A stretch of 64,000 nucleotides of DNA from an uncultured Lachnospiraceae bacterium (GTDB lineage Bacteria; Bacillota; Clostridia; Lachnospirales; Lachnospiraceae), in NCBI GenBank assembly GCA_900549995.1, contig URQQ01000017.1, positions 1-64,000 of the forward strand, given 5' to 3'. Of this stretch, positions 35,250-44,571 are shown in pieces (the first letter of the stretch is position 1; each line of letters opens with the position of its first letter). The translations under genes and the position numbers were made by a program. Below the pieces are notes generated by a model, which had not been told where the DNA came from, did no database searches, and saw nothing but the letters and a program-made list of their open reading frames with translations.

Positions 35250-37094
35250 ATGAGTGAAAACAAAAGGAAAAAGAGGGCAGTCAGATGGTGTGGAATCGCA
35301 ATCTTATTTATGATTGTAAGTATGCTTGGAACATCGTTTATTCAGACATCCGGGGGCAGGGTGAAGGTGAAGAAGCTGCAGTTTGAAACAACCATGGGTT
35401 ATGAAATGAGCGGCTTATTATTGAAACCTGAGACAGCAACAGCCGGGCAGAAGGCTCCGGCGGTGATTGCCTGCCACGGGATGTACAACAACAAAGAGAT
35501 GATGGATATTGATTATGTAGAACTTTCAAGGAGAGGATTCGTCGTTCTTGCGATTGACATGTTTTCGCATGGAAATTCAGAAAATTTGGTGACGGAAGAC
35601 GCTCTTCCTATGGGAGTTGCGGAAGCACTGAAAATGATCAGCACACTGGATTATGTAGATACCGGACGGATCGGTGTCACGGGACATTCGATGGGAGGCA
35701 TGAACTGTGACGTGGCGACACTTATGGACAATCAGAATGAGACTCCTCTGGTGTCCGCATTGCTTTTAAACAGTTGTTTCGCAACATACAGCGATGCCGA
35801 GACGAAGGAATATATCAATGCGTACGGAAACAGAGATGTCGGAATCATTGCAGGAAAGTATGATGAATTTTTATTCAAAGAAGTAAACAGGGATGGAGCC
35901 GAAACTTTGGCAAAGGACTTCATAAAATCGGATAACGCCCAGTCATTTTTGAACTTCGGAAACAGCCCGGATGAGGGAGAGATGAGAAAAGCCAATACCG
36001 TATATGAGGAGTCTGTCGGTGGAAAAGACGCCATGCGTGTAATCTATAATCCAGGTATTACACATCCGTGGTCGCTCTTTTCCAGGAAATCGGCTGAGGC
36101 GTCGATCGAATTTTTCGACAGGGCACTGGAATCACCGAATCCGATAGCGGCGTCAAATCAGGTATGGCAACTGAAACAACTATTTAATCTTCTGGGACTT
36201 ATCGGGCTTGGAATATTTGCCCTGAATTTTACGATTGTATTGGTTCATAAGCCAATGTTTGCCGGACTTTGCATGGAAGAGGAGGCGGCGCCGAGGGTTT
36301 TGCCTAAGAAGAGAAAAATGTGGTTATGGGGAACGGCAATTGCCGGCATGATCATCAGTACAGTCTTATATCTTCCGATTGTGATACTCGCAAGAAGTTC
36401 GGACAATGGAAAAGTTTTGTTCGCACAGAATTCAACATTTGGAATCGCTCTATGGGCAGCAGCATGCGGAGGGCTTATCATTTTGGGACTTTTGATTACA
36501 TCCGGAGCGGAGAAAGAAAATTCAAAGCTCTTCCTGGCGGAAACAGGGTTGATAATAAGTCTGAAACAACTGGGAAAAACAATTATTCTGGCATTGACTG
36601 CCGTGGGAACAACGTATCTTTGGGTATTTGCTGCAGATTATTTTTTCAAAACAGATTTCCGTATCTGGGTGCTTGCCGCGAAAGCATTTACCGTGGATAA
36701 AGCGGCAGTGATATTGTTTCCGAATGCAGTATTATTCATGATTTTCTATATTGCAAGTTCAGTTTCTGTCAATTGTTTTCATTACTATGAATCAGACGAT
36801 AAGAAACATAAGAGAATGAATACATTTGTACAGGCACTCTTTGCGGTACTGCCATCTTTGATCCTGGTTGTTCTTCAGTACGTCCACCTGCGTGCCACAG
36901 GCAGTGTGCTTTTTGCAGAGAATAATGCCCATTCCTATATACTGTGGCTCTTTCCGATGATTGTCATGATCCCGGCTTCTGTAGTGATCAGCAGAAAAAT
37001 ATACCGGGAGACAAGGAATCCATATCTGCCGGGAATCATCAATGCGCTGCTGATTACAATCATCAGCTGTGTCAATACAGTGACCTGGGGGTAG
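35250..37094 (+). CDS. Membrane-anchored alpha/beta hydrolase with C-terminal multi-pass domain
   Basis: A 614-residue protein. One N-terminal membrane segment (about 13-32) is followed by an extracellular alpha/beta hydrolase domain (about 38-305): PAVIACHGMYNNKEMMD, AIDMFSHGNS, and the nucleophile elbow GVTGHSMGGMNCDVA (GxSxG). The His near GITHPWSLFS is a candidate for the triad. The C-terminal half (about 318-614) has roughly seven to eight more hydrophobic helices. Such fusions of a secreted-type dienelactone-like hydrolase with a polytopic domain occur in Firmicutes without a defined role. The MarR regulator 83 bases downstream may control it. Confidence 0.8.
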   Translation: MSENKRKKRAVRWCGIAILFMIVSMLGTSFIQTSGGRVKVKKLQFETTMGYEMSGLLLKPETATAGQKAPAVIACHGMYNNKEMMDIDYVELSRRGFVVLAIDMFSHGNSENLVTEDALPMGVAEALKMISTLDYVDTGRIGVTGHSMGGMNCDVATLMDNQNETPLVSALLLNSCFATYSDAETKEYINAYGNRDVGIIAGKYDEFLFKEVNRDGAETLAKDFIKSDNAQSFLNFGNSPDEGEMRKANTVYEESVGGKDAMRVIYNPGITHPWSLFSRKSAEASIEFFDRALESPNPIAASNQVWQLKQLFNLLGLIGLGIFALNFTIVLVHKPMFAGLCMEEEAAPRVLPKKRKMWLWGTAIAGMIISTVLYLPIVILARSSDNGKVLFAQNSTFGIALWAAACGGLIILGLLITSGAEKENSKLFLAETGLIISLKQLGKTIILALTAVGTTYLWVFAADYFFKTDFRIWVLAAKAFTVDKAAVILFPNAVLFMIFYIASSVSVNCFHYYESDDKKHKRMNTFVQALFAVLPSLILVVLQYVHLRATGSVLFAENNAHSYILWLFPMIVMIPASVVISRKIYRETRNPYLPGIINALLITIISCVNTVTWG

Positions 37095-37177
37095 GATATG
37101 GATCTTCGCCCATTTTCTTGAATAACCTCGCTGGTTTTGATATACTCAGTACAGGAAAATGAATGGAGGACGCATAG

Positions 37178-37687
37178 ATGAAACTTGAATGGATGGGGCA
37201 GCACCGGGAGTTTGTTGAAAAAATAATTAAATTTGGCAATTCATATGCCAAGGCTTATAAAAGTGAGCATTACTATAATACCCCGATCGCGTTTTCAGCG
37301 TCCCAGCTTCAGGTGCTGGAGTATATTCTGGAAAATGAAGAGAGATCTGATAATATGATGGAAATTGCGTACAGGCTTGGAATCTCCAAAAGTACATTGT
37401 CCAAGCATGTAAAGAAAATGGTGGAAAAAGGATTGCTGGAAAAATATCATACCAGTGACAACAAAAAGGATGTCATCATAAAAGTATCAGATTTCGGAAA
37501 AGAGATATATAAAATCTATGCAGAGTTTGCTTATGAAACCGCATTTAAAAGGATCTTTGAAATACTGGATGATGTTCCAAGGGAATACCTGGATAAATTC
37601 ACAGATGTGTTGGATCTGGCGTCAGAATTGACAGATATAAAAGAGGAGAAACCAAAAAAAAGTGTGGAACTGATCAGAATTGAATAG
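37178..37687 (+). CDS. MarR-family transcriptional regulator
   Basis: A 169-residue winged-helix regulator. The DNA-binding part reads SASQLQVLEYILENEERSDNMMEIAYRLGISKSTLSKHVKKMVEKGLLEKYHTSDNKKDVIIKVS, with the recognition helix around SKSTLSKHVKKM and the wing at TSDNKKDV, the MarR signature. It starts behind GGAGGACGC. It is downstream of the membrane hydrolase and followed by a strong terminator, so both may be one unit under autoregulation. The ligand is unknown. Confidence 0.87.
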   Translation: MKLEWMGQHREFVEKIIKFGNSYAKAYKSEHYYNTPIAFSASQLQVLEYILENEERSDNMMEIAYRLGISKSTLSKHVKKMVEKGLLEKYHTSDNKKDVIIKVSDFGKEIYKIYAEFAYETAFKRIFEILDDVPREYLDKFTDVLDLASELTDIKEEKPKKSVELIRIE

Positions 37688-37716
37688 AAATTGTGGCAAA
37701 CTCTTTGGAGTAAAAT

Positions 37717-37762
37717 CCGAAGCATCATCCGTGGATGGCGGTGGATGATGCTTCGGGTTTTT
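37717..37762 (+). terminator. Strong, possibly bidirectional terminator between convergent genes
   Basis: A 14-base perfect stem CCGAAGCATCATCC (37717-37730) / GGATGATGCTTCGG (37743-37756), followed by GTTTTTAA. The minus-strand side has AAAAT before the stem, so it may also stop the thiolase operon coming the other way. Confidence 0.9.
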
Positions 37763-37789
37763 AATATTCTGGTTCTATTTTTTGGAAGA

Positions 37790-38977
37790 TCAGCATTTTG
37801 TGAAATACATGGAAATTCCCTGCCCGCCTCCGATGCACATGCTGATCATAGCGTCTTTTTTATCAGTGTGCATCAGTTCGTAGAGAACTTTTACAGTTAA
37901 AATACATCCGGTAGCACCAATCGGATGGCCGATGGAGATTCCGCCGCCGTAAATATTTACTTTTTCCATATCCAGATTCAGGTCTCTGCTCACTGCGAAT
38001 GCCTGGCTTGCGAACGCTTCATTGATTTCGAACATATCGATTTCTCTCAGGTTCAGGCCAAGTTTGCCAGCCAGTTTTTCGCTGGAAAGCTTTGGAGCGT
38101 ATCCCATGACGCTTCCGTCATTCCCGGCTACGGCGTAGCCCTTAATGGAAAGAATAGGGGTAACGCCTAGGCTCTCGGCTTTTTCTCTGGACATTAAGAC
38201 AACTGCTGCAGCGCCGTCATTTAAGCTTGACGCATTGCCGGCGGTGACAGTTCCGTTTTCTACAAAGCATGGTTTCAATCTTTGAAGTTTTTCGATGGTC
38301 AATCCTTTTCTTGGTCCCTCATCGGTATCGAATACGGTGATATTTCCCTTCCGGTCTTTCAGCTCTACCGGGAGGATCTCATCTTTGAAAACGCCGGACT
38401 CAATTGCTTTCAGGGCACGCATATGGCTTTCTAATGCGAATGCATCCTGTTCCTCGCGGGTTACGTGATATTTTTCGGCTACATTTTCGGCTGTCACGCC
38501 GTTGTGGTATGGTCCAAGAGGCCAGGTTAAGATGTCAATGACACCGTCCTCGAAAGATTTATGTCCCATCCTTGCGCCCCAGCGTGCATCTTTTACATAG
38601 TAAGGCAGCTGAGAGATATTCTCAGAACCTGCGGCTACAACGACATCTGCGAATCCTGTCTGGATTTCCATCACGCCATCAGCAATGGCCTGAAGCCCGG
38701 AACCGCACTGCCGGTTCACAGAATAGGAAGTGGTTTCTTCAGGCAGCCCGGCTTTCAGGCTGACCGCTCTGGCGATGAATCCGTTCTCTGCGATCTGTCC
38801 GACTTGTCCGACAATGACTTCATCTACTTCATTTCCGTTAATATTGGCACGCTTTACCGCTTCTTTTACGACCATTGCGCCCATGTCAATTGCTGAGATA
38901 TCTTTTAAACTTCCGCCGTAGGATCCGACCGGAAGCCTTGCACCACTTACGATTACTACTTCTTTTAAATTCTCCAT
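37790..38977 (-). CDS. Acetyl-CoA C-acetyltransferase (thiolase)
   Basis: A 395-residue thiolase that joins two acetyl-CoA or cleaves acetoacetyl-CoA (or longer 3-ketoacyl-CoA). The nucleophilic Cys is in SVNRQCGSGLQAI near residue 90; the catalytic His is in GGGISIGHPIGATG near 350; the second Cys is in MCIGGGQG near 380. NEAFA and the N-terminal SGARLPVGSYGGSLKD also match. It is last in a minus-strand operon with a short-chain dehydrogenase, a CoA transferase and an acyl-CoA ligase, so it probably performs the final cleavage in breakdown of a short 3-hydroxy or 3-keto acid. Confidence 0.93.
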   Translation of the reverse strand: MENLKEVVIVSGARLPVGSYGGSLKDISAIDMGAMVVKEAVKRANINGNEVDEVIVGQVGQIAENGFIARAVSLKAGLPEETTSYSVNRQCGSGLQAIADGVMEIQTGFADVVVAAGSENISQLPYYVKDARWGARMGHKSFEDGVIDILTWPLGPYHNGVTAENVAEKYHVTREEQDAFALESHMRALKAIESGVFKDEILPVELKDRKGNITVFDTDEGPRKGLTIEKLQRLKPCFVENGTVTAGNASSLNDGAAAVVLMSREKAESLGVTPILSIKGYAVAGNDGSVMGYAPKLSSEKLAGKLGLNLREIDMFEINEAFASQAFAVSRDLNLDMEKVNIYGGGISIGHPIGATGCILTVKVLYELMHTDKKDAMISMCIGGGQGISMYFTKC

Positions 38978-38994
38978 TGATTCATCCTCCGTTC

Positions 38995-39732
38995 TTACAG
39001 AATCATTCCGCCACCGACATTTAATACTTCACCGGTGATGTAATTGGCCTCGTCAGATGAAAGGAATGCAACAAGATTCGCAACATCTGATGGCTTGCCG
39101 GCTCTTCCCATTGGAATCTTGCCAACCATGATATCCCAGACTTTCTCAGGCACACCTCTGGTCATGTCTGTCTCGATAAATCCCGGGCAGATGGCATTAC
39201 AGGTGACTCCTTTTTTAGCCAGTTCTCTGGATGCTGTTTTGGTAAGCCCTACAACCCCCGCTTTGGAAGCAGCATAATTTGCCTGTCCGATATTGCCAAG
39301 CCAGCTGGCAGAAGCAATGTTGATGATGGCGCCCGCTCCTTTTTCTCTTAAAATCTGAGATGCACACTGAACAGAGAAGAAAGTTCCGGTTAAGTTTACT
39401 GCGATGACCTGGTTCCACTGTTCCACGGACATTTTGTGGAGCATACCGTCTCTGTTGATTCCTGCGTTGTTGACAACCACATCCAGTGTGCCAAACTGAT
39501 CAAGTGTGAAGTCATACATTGCTTTTACTTCCTCCTGCACTGCGATGTTGCATGCGAATGCTTTGGCTGTCCCGCTGGATGCCTCAATTTCCGCTACTGT
39601 TTCTGATGCCGTCTCAAGAGTGATGTCGGCAACGATTACTTTCGCACCTTCTTTTGCAAGTTTCAGGGCAATTCCTTTTCCTAATCCACGGCCGGCTCCG
39701 GTTACAATTGCTACTTTGTTTTCCAGTCTCAT
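38995..39732 (-). CDS. Short-chain dehydrogenase, 3-oxoacyl/acetoacetyl-CoA reductase type
   Basis: A 245-residue FabG/PhaB-like SDR. NAD(P) motif TGAGRGLGKGIA near residue 12, NNAG, catalytic Ser in INIASASWLG, and YAASK for the Tyr/Lys pair. The C-terminus EVLNVGGGMIL is typical of FabG-like enzymes. In this operon it more likely interconverts 3-hydroxyacyl-CoA and 3-ketoacyl-CoA beside the thiolase than works in fatty acid synthesis, since no fab genes are nearby. It starts behind AGGAGGAAAAG. Confidence 0.9.
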   Translation of the reverse strand: MRLENKVAIVTGAGRGLGKGIALKLAKEGAKVIVADITLETASETVAEIEASSGTAKAFACNIAVQEEVKAMYDFTLDQFGTLDVVVNNAGINRDGMLHKMSVEQWNQVIAVNLTGTFFSVQCASQILREKGAGAIINIASASWLGNIGQANYAASKAGVVGLTKTASRELAKKGVTCNAICPGFIETDMTRGVPEKVWDIMVGKIPMGRAGKPSDVANLVAFLSSDEANYITGEVLNVGGGMIL

Positions 39733-39744
39733 GTTCTTTTCCTC

Positions 39745-41346
39745 CTAATTTTGTTTGTTCGTTTCTGATGGTTTCAAAAGATCTTTTAATCCAAAGGGAC
39801 CATTTATATTGAAAATGTTTGGATTCATAGTATGTAAATTGGGACTGATCAGCGGTTTAAATTCCATAAGGTCCAAAATCTGTGTCTGGAGATCAATTCC
39901 GGGTGCAATTTCTGTCAGCACAAAGCCATCTTTGGTCAGTTCAAATACGGCACGTTCTGTCACATAGTGCATTTTCTGTCCTTTTTTTCTTGCAATTTCT
40001 CCGTTGTAGGAGATCTGCTGCAATTGTTTGACAAATTTTATGATCGAACCTTCCTGTATGATCTGAAGTTTTTGGTCATCGAAGGAACATTTCAGTCCTT
40101 TGCCGGTAAATGTGGAGCAGAAAACGACGTGTTTGGCATTCGTGGTGATATCGATAAATCCGCCTGCGCCGGTTGGATTTGGTCCAAGTCTTGTTGCATT
40201 TACATTTCCAAGGGGATCTACCTGTCCGGCACCCATGAATGTGATGTCAACACCTGCGCCATTATAATAGTCAAACTGGTCATCATGTCTTACAAGCGCA
40301 TAATTATTTTTGGCAATTCCGAAATCTACGCCGCCCATGGGAATGCCGCCGTATATTCCGGATTCCACGGTCAGGGTGACGTCCTCTTCCACACCTTCTT
40401 CGGCAAGGATCGGGCCTACAACATCATTGGGAATACCGGTTCCCACGTTGAGAATATCGTCCTTCGAAAGTTCCATTAACGCGCGGCGTCCGATCAGTTT
40501 GCGAACGGTAAGAGGCAGGGCATCCGAAGCGTCCGAGGGAACTTTGATATCTCCGCAGTAAGCTGGATCAAAGGCGAAACTGTGTGTCTGCATGTGATCT
40601 GTCTGAGGGTCAGGGCACATGACAACTGCGTCAATAAAGACTCCCGGGACTGTGACACGTTTACAGTGGAGCGTACCGGCTTTTACTTTATACTTGGCCT
40701 GGGCAATGACTGTACCGCCATATTTTTTACATGCAAGTACAGCAGAAAATACTTCCAGGCTCATAGCTTCTTCGTCTGTCGTCAGATTTCCCAATTCATC
40801 GACGTAAGTGCCGCGGATGATGCAATAGTCCAGAGGAATCGGTTTGTAGCGCATATACTCCTGGCCGTCAATCGTAAGGACGTCCACAATATCAGGGGCA
40901 TCTTTGGTAAGTTCATTCATTTTACCGCCGTCAAGCCTGGGGTCGATGAAGGTTCCAAGTCCGACTTTGCTGATCTTCCCGGGTTCTCCGCCTGCCATGC
41001 TTCGGAACAGCTGAGCGAATTGTCCCTGAGGCAGGCAGTATGCAAGAAGTTTGTTGCGGGAAATCAGATCCATCATCCGTGGCTGAAGTCCCCAGTGCCC
41101 GCCGATGATACAGGAGAGCATATTCTCGTGTGCAAAATGCTGGATGCCTCGGTCACGGTCGCTTTGTCCGCAGGAGTGGACAAGGGTAAGCCCGTGCGGA
41201 CTTCCGGTTTCCAGAAATCTGGCTTCAATTGCCTTCAGTATGGTTTCGGAGGCAGATACAAGTGTCATGCCAATGGTAGCAACAGTGCTTTCATCTCTGA
41301 TCAGCAAAGCAGCCTCCGCTCCGGTTAGAAAATCTGGTTTTTTCAT
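39745..41346 (-). CDS. Acyl-CoA:acetate/3-ketoacid CoA transferase (propionate CoA-transferase type)
   Basis: A 533-residue fused-subunit family I CoA transferase, moving CoA between short carboxylic acids. The catalytic Glu lies in TLTVESGIYGGIPMGG near residue 330; the preceding LNVGTGIPNDVV and the later FMGAGQVDPLGNVNAT are family hallmarks. It overlaps the upstream ligase gene by four bases, showing translational coupling. It could load acetoacetate or 3-hydroxybutyrate with CoA from acetyl- or butyryl-CoA; exact partners cannot be read off. Confidence 0.92.
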   Translation of the reverse strand: MKKPDFLTGAEAALLIRDESTVATIGMTLVSASETILKAIEARFLETGSPHGLTLVHSCGQSDRDRGIQHFAHENMLSCIIGGHWGLQPRMMDLISRNKLLAYCLPQGQFAQLFRSMAGGEPGKISKVGLGTFIDPRLDGGKMNELTKDAPDIVDVLTIDGQEYMRYKPIPLDYCIIRGTYVDELGNLTTDEEAMSLEVFSAVLACKKYGGTVIAQAKYKVKAGTLHCKRVTVPGVFIDAVVMCPDPQTDHMQTHSFAFDPAYCGDIKVPSDASDALPLTVRKLIGRRALMELSKDDILNVGTGIPNDVVGPILAEEGVEEDVTLTVESGIYGGIPMGGVDFGIAKNNYALVRHDDQFDYYNGAGVDITFMGAGQVDPLGNVNATRLGPNPTGAGGFIDITTNAKHVVFCSTFTGKGLKCSFDDQKLQIIQEGSIIKFVKQLQQISYNGEIARKKGQKMHYVTERAVFELTKDGFVLTEIAPGIDLQTQILDLMEFKPLISPNLHTMNPNIFNINGPFGLKDLLKPSETNKQN

Positions 41347-42947
41347 TCTTTTTCCTCCTTTTGTAGGGTGTAAAATAGGTCCTTAATTCTGGATTTGTCC
41401 GTTTTCAGGTTTTTCGTGACAGGAATTTCATCCAGAATCAGAATTTTGGTGGGAATTTTATACTTGGCAATTCTTGGCCGTAAGTATTCTTGAATCTGTG
41501 TTTCTGTAAGGGCACAGCCCTCAGAAAGAGTGACGGCTGCTGCAGGGATTTCACCGTAAATATCATCCGGAATTCCCACAACGGCAGCATCCGTAATTCC
41601 GGGAAGTGTGTACAATTCATTCTCAATATCAGTACACCAGATTTTTTCGCCGCCGCGGTTGATCATGTCTTTTTTGCGGTCGGATACGAAGAGGAAACCA
41701 TCCGTGTTGAAATACCCGAGGTCTCCGGTGCGAAGCCATCCCTGTTCATCTGGCTGTACCGTCTGCGAGTGATAATATTCGGAAAGAACCATGGTTCCCC
41801 GGAGCAGGATTTCACCGACTGTATATGGCGGAACCTCAGAACCATCTTCACCGATGATTTTAAACTCAGAACCAGGAATCGGAAGCCCTGAGGAACCTGC
41901 ATTTGGATCTGTGCCGGCATCGGCCGGAAAGATGGTGGCAGGAGAAGACGTTTCAGTCAGTCCGTACACGGTACGAAACGATGCATGCTCCAGCCAGCTG
42001 TGAATTTGTTTCAGTCTCTCGGGAGGGATATTCGCGCTTCCGCAGGCCAGAAGCTTCAGGCTTGGCAGGGAAGGAAACTCCTCTTTTTTCTTCAAAAGCA
42101 AAGAAAATACAGTCGGCGAAGCGTGGAGAAATGTAATCTTTTCTTCATACACCGTTTTTAAAACTCTTCCCGCATCAAAGAATTTGTGCAGGTATAATGT
42201 TCCGCCGGTATAGATAAAAAGCCCGAACAGGGCAATCAGTCCGGTAATGTGGTACATTGGAACCGGGATGACCGAGCAGTCTGCAGATGTTACATTCAAT
42301 AACCGCTGATATGTCTTGACAGCGTGCATGAGATTATAGTTCTTCAGCAGAACCCCCTTACTTTCAGAAGTAGTTCCTGAAGTAAACATGATGATTGCAT
42401 TATCCGTGACGGAGGGTGATGAAAACTGAATGGCATCTTTAGATGTCTTATACTTTGAAAGCCCATAGGATAGAGCTTTGGAATCAGAGAGTACAAGGGG
42501 ATAGTCAAACCAGTCTTTAAAGTCAGGATCACAGATGAGAAGCCTGGCTTCCGTTTTATGTAACAGTGCAAGAAGTTCATTCTTTTTGAATTTGGTGGGA
42601 AGCAGTACTGCAACTGCCCCGAGTTTGCATAAGGAGAGAAAGCTTACGGCAAACTCAATACTGTTGTAGAGCAGAATCGCAGCCTGTTCTCCTTTTTTTA
42701 TGTTTTGGCAGACAGAGAGATAAGCGGCAAACTCATCTGTTTTTTTCTGAAGCTCGCTGAAGGTACAGGTGACTCCGTTATCATCTGAAAGTGCTGTCTT
42801 ATCGGGATATGTTTTGGCAGAAATACACAGAGCTTCGTATAAATTCACCGGAAGGTCTGGGTAAGTATCAAAACTGCGGGTGCCGATTCGAAGGGATACC
42901 ATATCCGAAGTATATTTTTTATCCCATAAATCAATTCCTTTAAACAT
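41343..42947 (-). CDS. AMP-forming acyl-CoA synthetase
   Basis: A 534-residue ANL enzyme. Core motifs: MFTSGTTSESKGVLL near residue 192, YGLTETSSP near 320, GWLRTGDLGYFNTDGFLFVSDRKKDMINRGGEKI near 405, and a C-terminal lid with AKYKIPTKI. The GKxxK lid motif is altered to KNLKTDK, which keeps lysines. First gene of the minus operon, behind AAAAGGAGG. It shares little with the NRPS-linked ligase at 14191 beyond the family motifs. It probably activates the acid that enters the SDR/thiolase route. Confidence 0.88.
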   Translation of the reverse strand: MFKGIDLWDKKYTSDMVSLRIGTRSFDTYPDLPVNLYEALCISAKTYPDKTALSDDNGVTCTFSELQKKTDEFAAYLSVCQNIKKGEQAAILLYNSIEFAVSFLSLCKLGAVAVLLPTKFKKNELLALLHKTEARLLICDPDFKDWFDYPLVLSDSKALSYGLSKYKTSKDAIQFSSPSVTDNAIIMFTSGTTSESKGVLLKNYNLMHAVKTYQRLLNVTSADCSVIPVPMYHITGLIALFGLFIYTGGTLYLHKFFDAGRVLKTVYEEKITFLHASPTVFSLLLKKKEEFPSLPSLKLLACGSANIPPERLKQIHSWLEHASFRTVYGLTETSSPATIFPADAGTDPNAGSSGLPIPGSEFKIIGEDGSEVPPYTVGEILLRGTMVLSEYYHSQTVQPDEQGWLRTGDLGYFNTDGFLFVSDRKKDMINRGGEKIWCTDIENELYTLPGITDAAVVGIPDDIYGEIPAAAVTLSEGCALTETQIQEYLRPRIAKYKIPTKILILDEIPVTKNLKTDKSRIKDLFYTLQKEEKE

Positions 42948-42961
42948 AGGATCCTCCTTTT

Positions 42962-42978
42962 GAGAAACCGATTACGTT
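42962..42978. promoter_or_regulatory. Candidate LacI-family operator, copy 1
   Basis: GAGAAACCGATTACGTT lies 14 bases upstream of the ligase start codon and recurs exactly at 43093. AAxCGxTTxCG-type sequences are typical LacI-family operators. It would block the minus operon. Confidence 0.65.
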
Positions 42979-43092
42979 GATAAGATCATCATAAACCGAA
43001 AGAAAGAAAAGATCAATTGGATATAATTTACATAAAAACTAATTATAAACTGTATAAAACGCACAAAAATGGGAAAATACAACGAGTTTATA

Positions 43093-43109
43093 GAGAAACC
43101 GATTACGTT
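43093..43109. promoter_or_regulatory. Candidate LacI-family operator, copy 2
   Basis: Second exact copy of GAGAAACCGATTACGTT, in the same orientation, 131 bases from copy 1 and about 125 bases upstream of the LacI gene. The pair could allow looping or joint control of both divergent promoters. The 42979-43092 stretch is AT-rich and otherwise shows only possible weak promoter elements. Confidence 0.65.
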
Positions 43110-43232
43110 ACTTTGAAGCAAAATCACAGGGAAAAACGAAACAAATATTAGAAAATCTTGTTTTCATGATTGGATAAGGGTATAATTGCAGTACGTGAAA
43201 CATAAGCGACAGTATTTGGAGATGAGGAAATC

Positions 43233-44267
43233 ATGAAAAAAGACAGATATACAATTTCAGATGTAGCAGAGGCGCTGGGAGTATCAAGGGCGACTGTATC
43301 AAGAGCGATGAATCATTCTCCGGGAGTAGGGGAAGAACTCCGGAAAAAAATTCTGGACTATGTCAAGGAGATTGGTTATTCGCCAAATACACTGGCACAA
43401 AGTTTCAGTAAAGGCCGGATGAATTTTATAGCAATGGTATTAGGGGATATCAGGAATCCTTTTTATTCTGAACTGGCATTTATGATACAGAAGGAATTGA
43501 ATGAAAATGGCTATATGGTGATGGTTTTTAACAGTGAGTATGATGCAGGGAAAGAAGTGGAATATATCCGGATGGCAGCACAGTTTAACTTCGCAGGCTT
43601 GATCCTGTTTACAGCCCAGACGAAAGAGATCGAAGAAGAGCTTGAGAATCTGGCGATTCCACAGGTGCTGGTAAACCGGATGCTGGATCATTATGAAGGC
43701 GCGTCTGTATTGTTAGATAATTTTAAGGCCGGTTATATAGCAACCATGCACCTCATTGAACTGGGGCATAAAAAGATTGGATTTATCGACGGACATACGA
43801 CATCGTCAGCTTCAAGGCAGCGGTTTGAGGGATATAAACAGGCGTTGAAAAATTATCATCTGGAGGATTCTGCGAACAATGTGATGTTCAGTGATCTGAA
43901 AATGGAGACAGGATACCGTCTGGCAGGAGAATATATCCATCAGTGGACAGACAAGCCAAGCGGGATGGTGATTGTCAATGACATGACGGCACTTGGATTT
44001 CTGAACCGCTGCAAAGAGGAAGGAATTAAAATTCCGGAGATGCTGTCGATTGTCAGTTTTGATGATATCATTTTTTCATCGATGAAGGATGTGGAGCTGA
44101 CAACGGTGAGCCAGCATGCAGATGAGATGGGCAGCCAGGCGGCTCGGATGATGCTCTGCCAGCTGAACGATAAAGATTACGTTCCGGAGAGGGTGATCCT
44201 GGATCCGACTTTGATTGTTAGAAAAACAACAGGTGTATATGTACCGGAACGAGACATCCATAGGTGA
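43233..44267 (+). CDS. LacI-family transcriptional regulator
   Basis: A 344-residue repressor-type protein. The helix-turn-helix and hinge read YTISDVAEALGVSRATVSRAMNHSPGVGEELRKKILDYVKEIGYSPNTLAQ at residues 5-56, followed by a periplasmic-binding-like effector domain (FIAMVLGDIRNPFYSEL to SIVSFDDIIFSSM and LTTVSQHADEMG). It is divergent from the acyl-CoA operon, with two identical candidate operators between them. LacI regulators usually bind sugars, so control of a fatty-acid-like operon is mildly unusual. The terminator hairpin overlaps its 3' end. Confidence 0.9.
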   Translation: MKKDRYTISDVAEALGVSRATVSRAMNHSPGVGEELRKKILDYVKEIGYSPNTLAQSFSKGRMNFIAMVLGDIRNPFYSELAFMIQKELNENGYMVMVFNSEYDAGKEVEYIRMAAQFNFAGLILFTAQTKEIEEELENLAIPQVLVNRMLDHYEGASVLLDNFKAGYIATMHLIELGHKKIGFIDGHTTSSASRQRFEGYKQALKNYHLEDSANNVMFSDLKMETGYRLAGEYIHQWTDKPSGMVIVNDMTALGFLNRCKEEGIKIPEMLSIVSFDDIIFSSMKDVELTTVSQHADEMGSQAARMMLCQLNDKDYVPERVILDPTLIVRKTTGVYVPERDIHR

Positions 44268-44280
44268 TATGGATGTCTCG
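44250..44280 (+). terminator. Terminator hairpin overlapping the LacI gene end
   Basis: Perfect 12-base stem CGAGACATCCAT (44250-44261) / ATGGATGTCTCG (44269-44280); its 5' arm codes for the last residues of the regulator. The following GGCGTTTCTG is a weak T run. Confidence 0.6.
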
Positions 44281-44571
44281 GGCGTTTCTGCGCCTCAATG
44301 TTACAATGTTCTTCTGTTGCGTAAGTGAAATTAGTATGTTATGATACCATTACTTCAAGGAACGATCTGTTCCGATGATCTATTCATGGCGTTTCTGCCG
44401 GATTTTCAATGTGAAGAATGAAATGTAAAGGAATGATGCTTATTGCGGGTATAAAAAGAACAATTCAGCTTTTGTACAATCTGTGCATGGCTGAATAGTT
44501 ATAAGAAAAAATGAAATTTCATGGAAAAAAGTTGAAGTTATGATACACACACGATAAGATGGAGGTAGTAG
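44281..44571. other. Intergenic stretch without a recognised gene
   Basis: About 290 bases. No credible ORF. Contains GGAAC-N5-GTTCC at 44358-44372 and a TTGCGTAAGTGAAA element at 44317 that loosely resembles the operators of the 46-62 kb locus but lacks a matching promoter. The last 20 bases hold the binding site GGAGGTAG for the Rpn gene. Confidence 0.5.

Noticed and set aside
44317..44331. Fifth operator of the catabolic regulon (TTGCGTAAGTGAAAT)
   Set aside because: The 3' half does not fit, and no -35/-10 pair lies at the distance shared by the other four sites.
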